Shown here piece after piece: positions 62,222 through 64,000 of a DNA stretch of 64,000 nt (positions are counted from its first letter, which is position 1; each line of letters begins with the position of its first letter). The notes under the pieces are model-generated. The model was not told the origin of the DNA, did not search any database, and worked only from the letters and a program-made list of their open reading frames with translations. The stretch comes from Warburgia ugandensis (taxonomy: Eukaryota; Streptophyta; Magnoliopsida; Canellales; Canellaceae), in assembly GCA_035236585.1 (NCBI GenBank), contig CP141137.1, forward strand, positions 42,120,057 to 42,184,056. Direction: 5' to 3'. The translations under genes were made by a program, and so were the position numbers.

Positions 62222-64000
62222 TTTAACCTTATAGAAAAGATGAAATGGAGATTTATGAGAAATAGGTGTTAAAGATGAAAACATTAGAAGTATTGTAAAA
62301 TTCAAAGTTAACATTACAGATATAAAGAAATATAAATGTAGGAATTAGAATTGCTACATGCATAGTATTATGAAAATTAGTTAAATGAAATTAATCATCA
62401 AAATAGAGAGGATATGGCTTGAAAGAAATTTAAGGAGATAGGTAAGAAAGTGCAAAATTTGTAAATGAGAATAGTTTGAAATAAATATGAGTAAGGAGTT
62501 AAGCAAGTATTTTTCTCCAAAATTAGTGAGGCAAAGGAATTAGTGGAGAAATGATAAAATTTTAGAACATGAAGAGATGAGTATTGTAAAATTCAAAGTT
62601 AACATTACAGATATAAAGAAATATAAATGTAGGAATTAGAATTGCTACATGCATAGTATTATGAAAATTAGTTAAATGAAATTAATCATCAAAATAGAGA
62701 GGATATGGCTTGAAAGAAATTTAAGGAGATAGGTAAGAAAGTGCAAAATTTGTAAATGAGAATAGTTTGAAATAAATATGAGTAAGGAGTTAAGCAAGTA
62801 TTTTTCTCCAAAATTAGTGAGGCAAAGGAATTAGTGGAGAAATGATAAAATTTTAGAACATGAAGAGATGATCTTTGATATTAGAATAAAATGAAAAGGA
62901 AAAAGAGAGTTAGACATGTTAAAGGGACAAAAATAAGTATTAAGAAAGACAATTAAACCATGAGAATATATGGTTAAAAAAAAAAAAAAAAATTATAGCT
63001 CTATATATGGTACAACAATTATGAAATCACCGAGTTAGAAATTATAAAGGTATGACAAATCATTGTGGAAATTAGCACTAGAGGATTTTCAAGGATTAAA
63101 TAATTATTAATATAATAACTTTGGTGCTATTGAAAATAATTTTGGGACTATCATTGATTAGCATTGATTAAGTCATTGATTATCATGGTCATGGATCATG
63201 AAAACAAAGAGAAATATTGATTAGCATTGATTAAGTCATTGATTATCATGGTCATGGAACATGAAAACAAACAGAAATATTTATTAGAAAAATATAGTCA
63301 TTGAATATCATGAATAGGAGTACATCTTATTGATCAAGGCAAATGAAGAGCTAACTATGAATAAAGATATTACTTCCAATTACATGATGGAGTTGGTGAT
63401 ATTGAAAGATTTAAGAAATATAGTAAGGGGAAATATAATTTTTTGAAGGAAAGGTGAAATAAAACATGAGAAATGAAAACAAATATTGGTTGTTAAATTT
63501 AAGTTTAAAGATGATTGTGAATGAGAAATAAATCCAAATTGTTGGAGAAATAAGTGGCTAGAAATTTTAAGATAGTTTGAAGATTTTCAATCTTACATGA
63601 GATTGAATGAGAAAATATCTATAATAGTTGAGGAAAAGAACATCAAATTATATGAATGAGTTGAAAGAACAACTTTTTAAGGATATGGAGTGATTATAGC
63701 AATTTACATTATGAGAGTAACAAATTTCTTTTAGGAAAAGAAAAAGGAGGAATCAATATAAGGATGCATAAATGATGTTGAGGAAATTAAGTATCCTTTT
63801 TCTCTATAAGGATGAGCATTTTCAAATTTATTATTAATTGGGAATTGGAAATGCAACATCAAAGTATAAAATCAAAAACAAATTTTAAAAAGTTCTATGA
63901 GTTAGATAATAGATGTTCATGAATTTGAGGAGAATGAAATATATTGAATGAAGTGGTAATGATATATGGAAAGAGATTTCAAGAAATCAAGAGCATTTAG
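61240..64000 (+). mobile_element. Family II internal region 2, cut by the window end
   Basis: It starts GTTGGTATCAAAGC (61240-61253), repeats the gag stub (ATG at 61364), the minisatellite and the 291-bp duplication, and is collinear with 52400-55160. From about 62320 to 64000 I see almost no difference from copy 1 apart from poly-A length. If complete, it should reach a third LTR near position 65,366. Confidence 0.9.

Overview
The window looks like plant nuclear DNA, probably from a seed plant with a large, repeat-rich genome. The evidence is wall-to-wall LTR retrotransposons of plant type (Copia, Athila-like Ty3/gypsy, and long-LTR elements primed by initiator-Met tRNA), nested insertions, AT-rich intergenic sequence, and stop-riddled polymerase relics. 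I cannot name the species. I see no intact protein-coding gene, no tRNA or rRNA gene, no CRISPR array and no bacterial-type operon. Nearly all open frames are chance frames inside LTRs. Three kinds of element account for most of the window. Family I has an LTR of about 2.5-2.7 kb and a non-coding internal region of about 3.4-3.5 kb. It occurs as two subtypes: type a starts TGTAATGACC, and type b starts TGTAATGCCCG or TGTAACGCCCG. Family II has an LTR of 4.7 kb and an internal region of 4.1 kb with only a gag stub; this is the large retrotransposon derivative (LARD) layout. The third kind is Athila-like, with an LTR of about 2.5 kb, a tRNA-Asp-like primer site, and a degraded RNase H plus integrase. 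Layout: 1-1055, Copia pol relic (+). 1056-4135, minisatellite split by a Family I solo LTR (1379-3911, TSD TTAAG). 5346-15059, truncated type-a LTR (+) fused head to head to a nearly complete type-b Family I element (-). 15940-17130, Copia pol relic (-). 18222-19110, Family II LTR fragment (+). 20886-23379, Athila-like LTR (+) with its primer site, followed by a Family I solo LTR (23576-26278, TSD GACAA). 26284-30176, diverged LTR pieces and unassigned sequence. 30177-47682, Athila-like element (-). Its 3' LTR carries a Family II solo LTR (30566-43715, TSD AAAGG). That solo LTR carries a type-b Family I LTR (33301-41829), which in turn carries a type-a Family I element (34147-40949). Finally, 47683-64000 is a tandem Family II array, LTR-internal-LTR-internal, inserted in the Athila RNase H region and running off the window. 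How the parts relate: Families I and II share LTR termini, the same primer-site sequence and the same polypurine-tract module, although their bodies differ. That suggests both were mobilised in trans by one autonomous Ty3/gypsy partner not present here. Three solo LTRs with perfect 5-bp target duplications and one tandem array show that LTR-LTR recombination has been active. The most notable signals are the young tandem LARD array with CpG-rich hairpin blocks in its LTRs, the copy-to-copy differences concentrated at CAG/CTG sites, the conserved promoter-proximal inverted repeats of Family I, and the four-level nest with a roughly 0.7-kb-armed palindrome.
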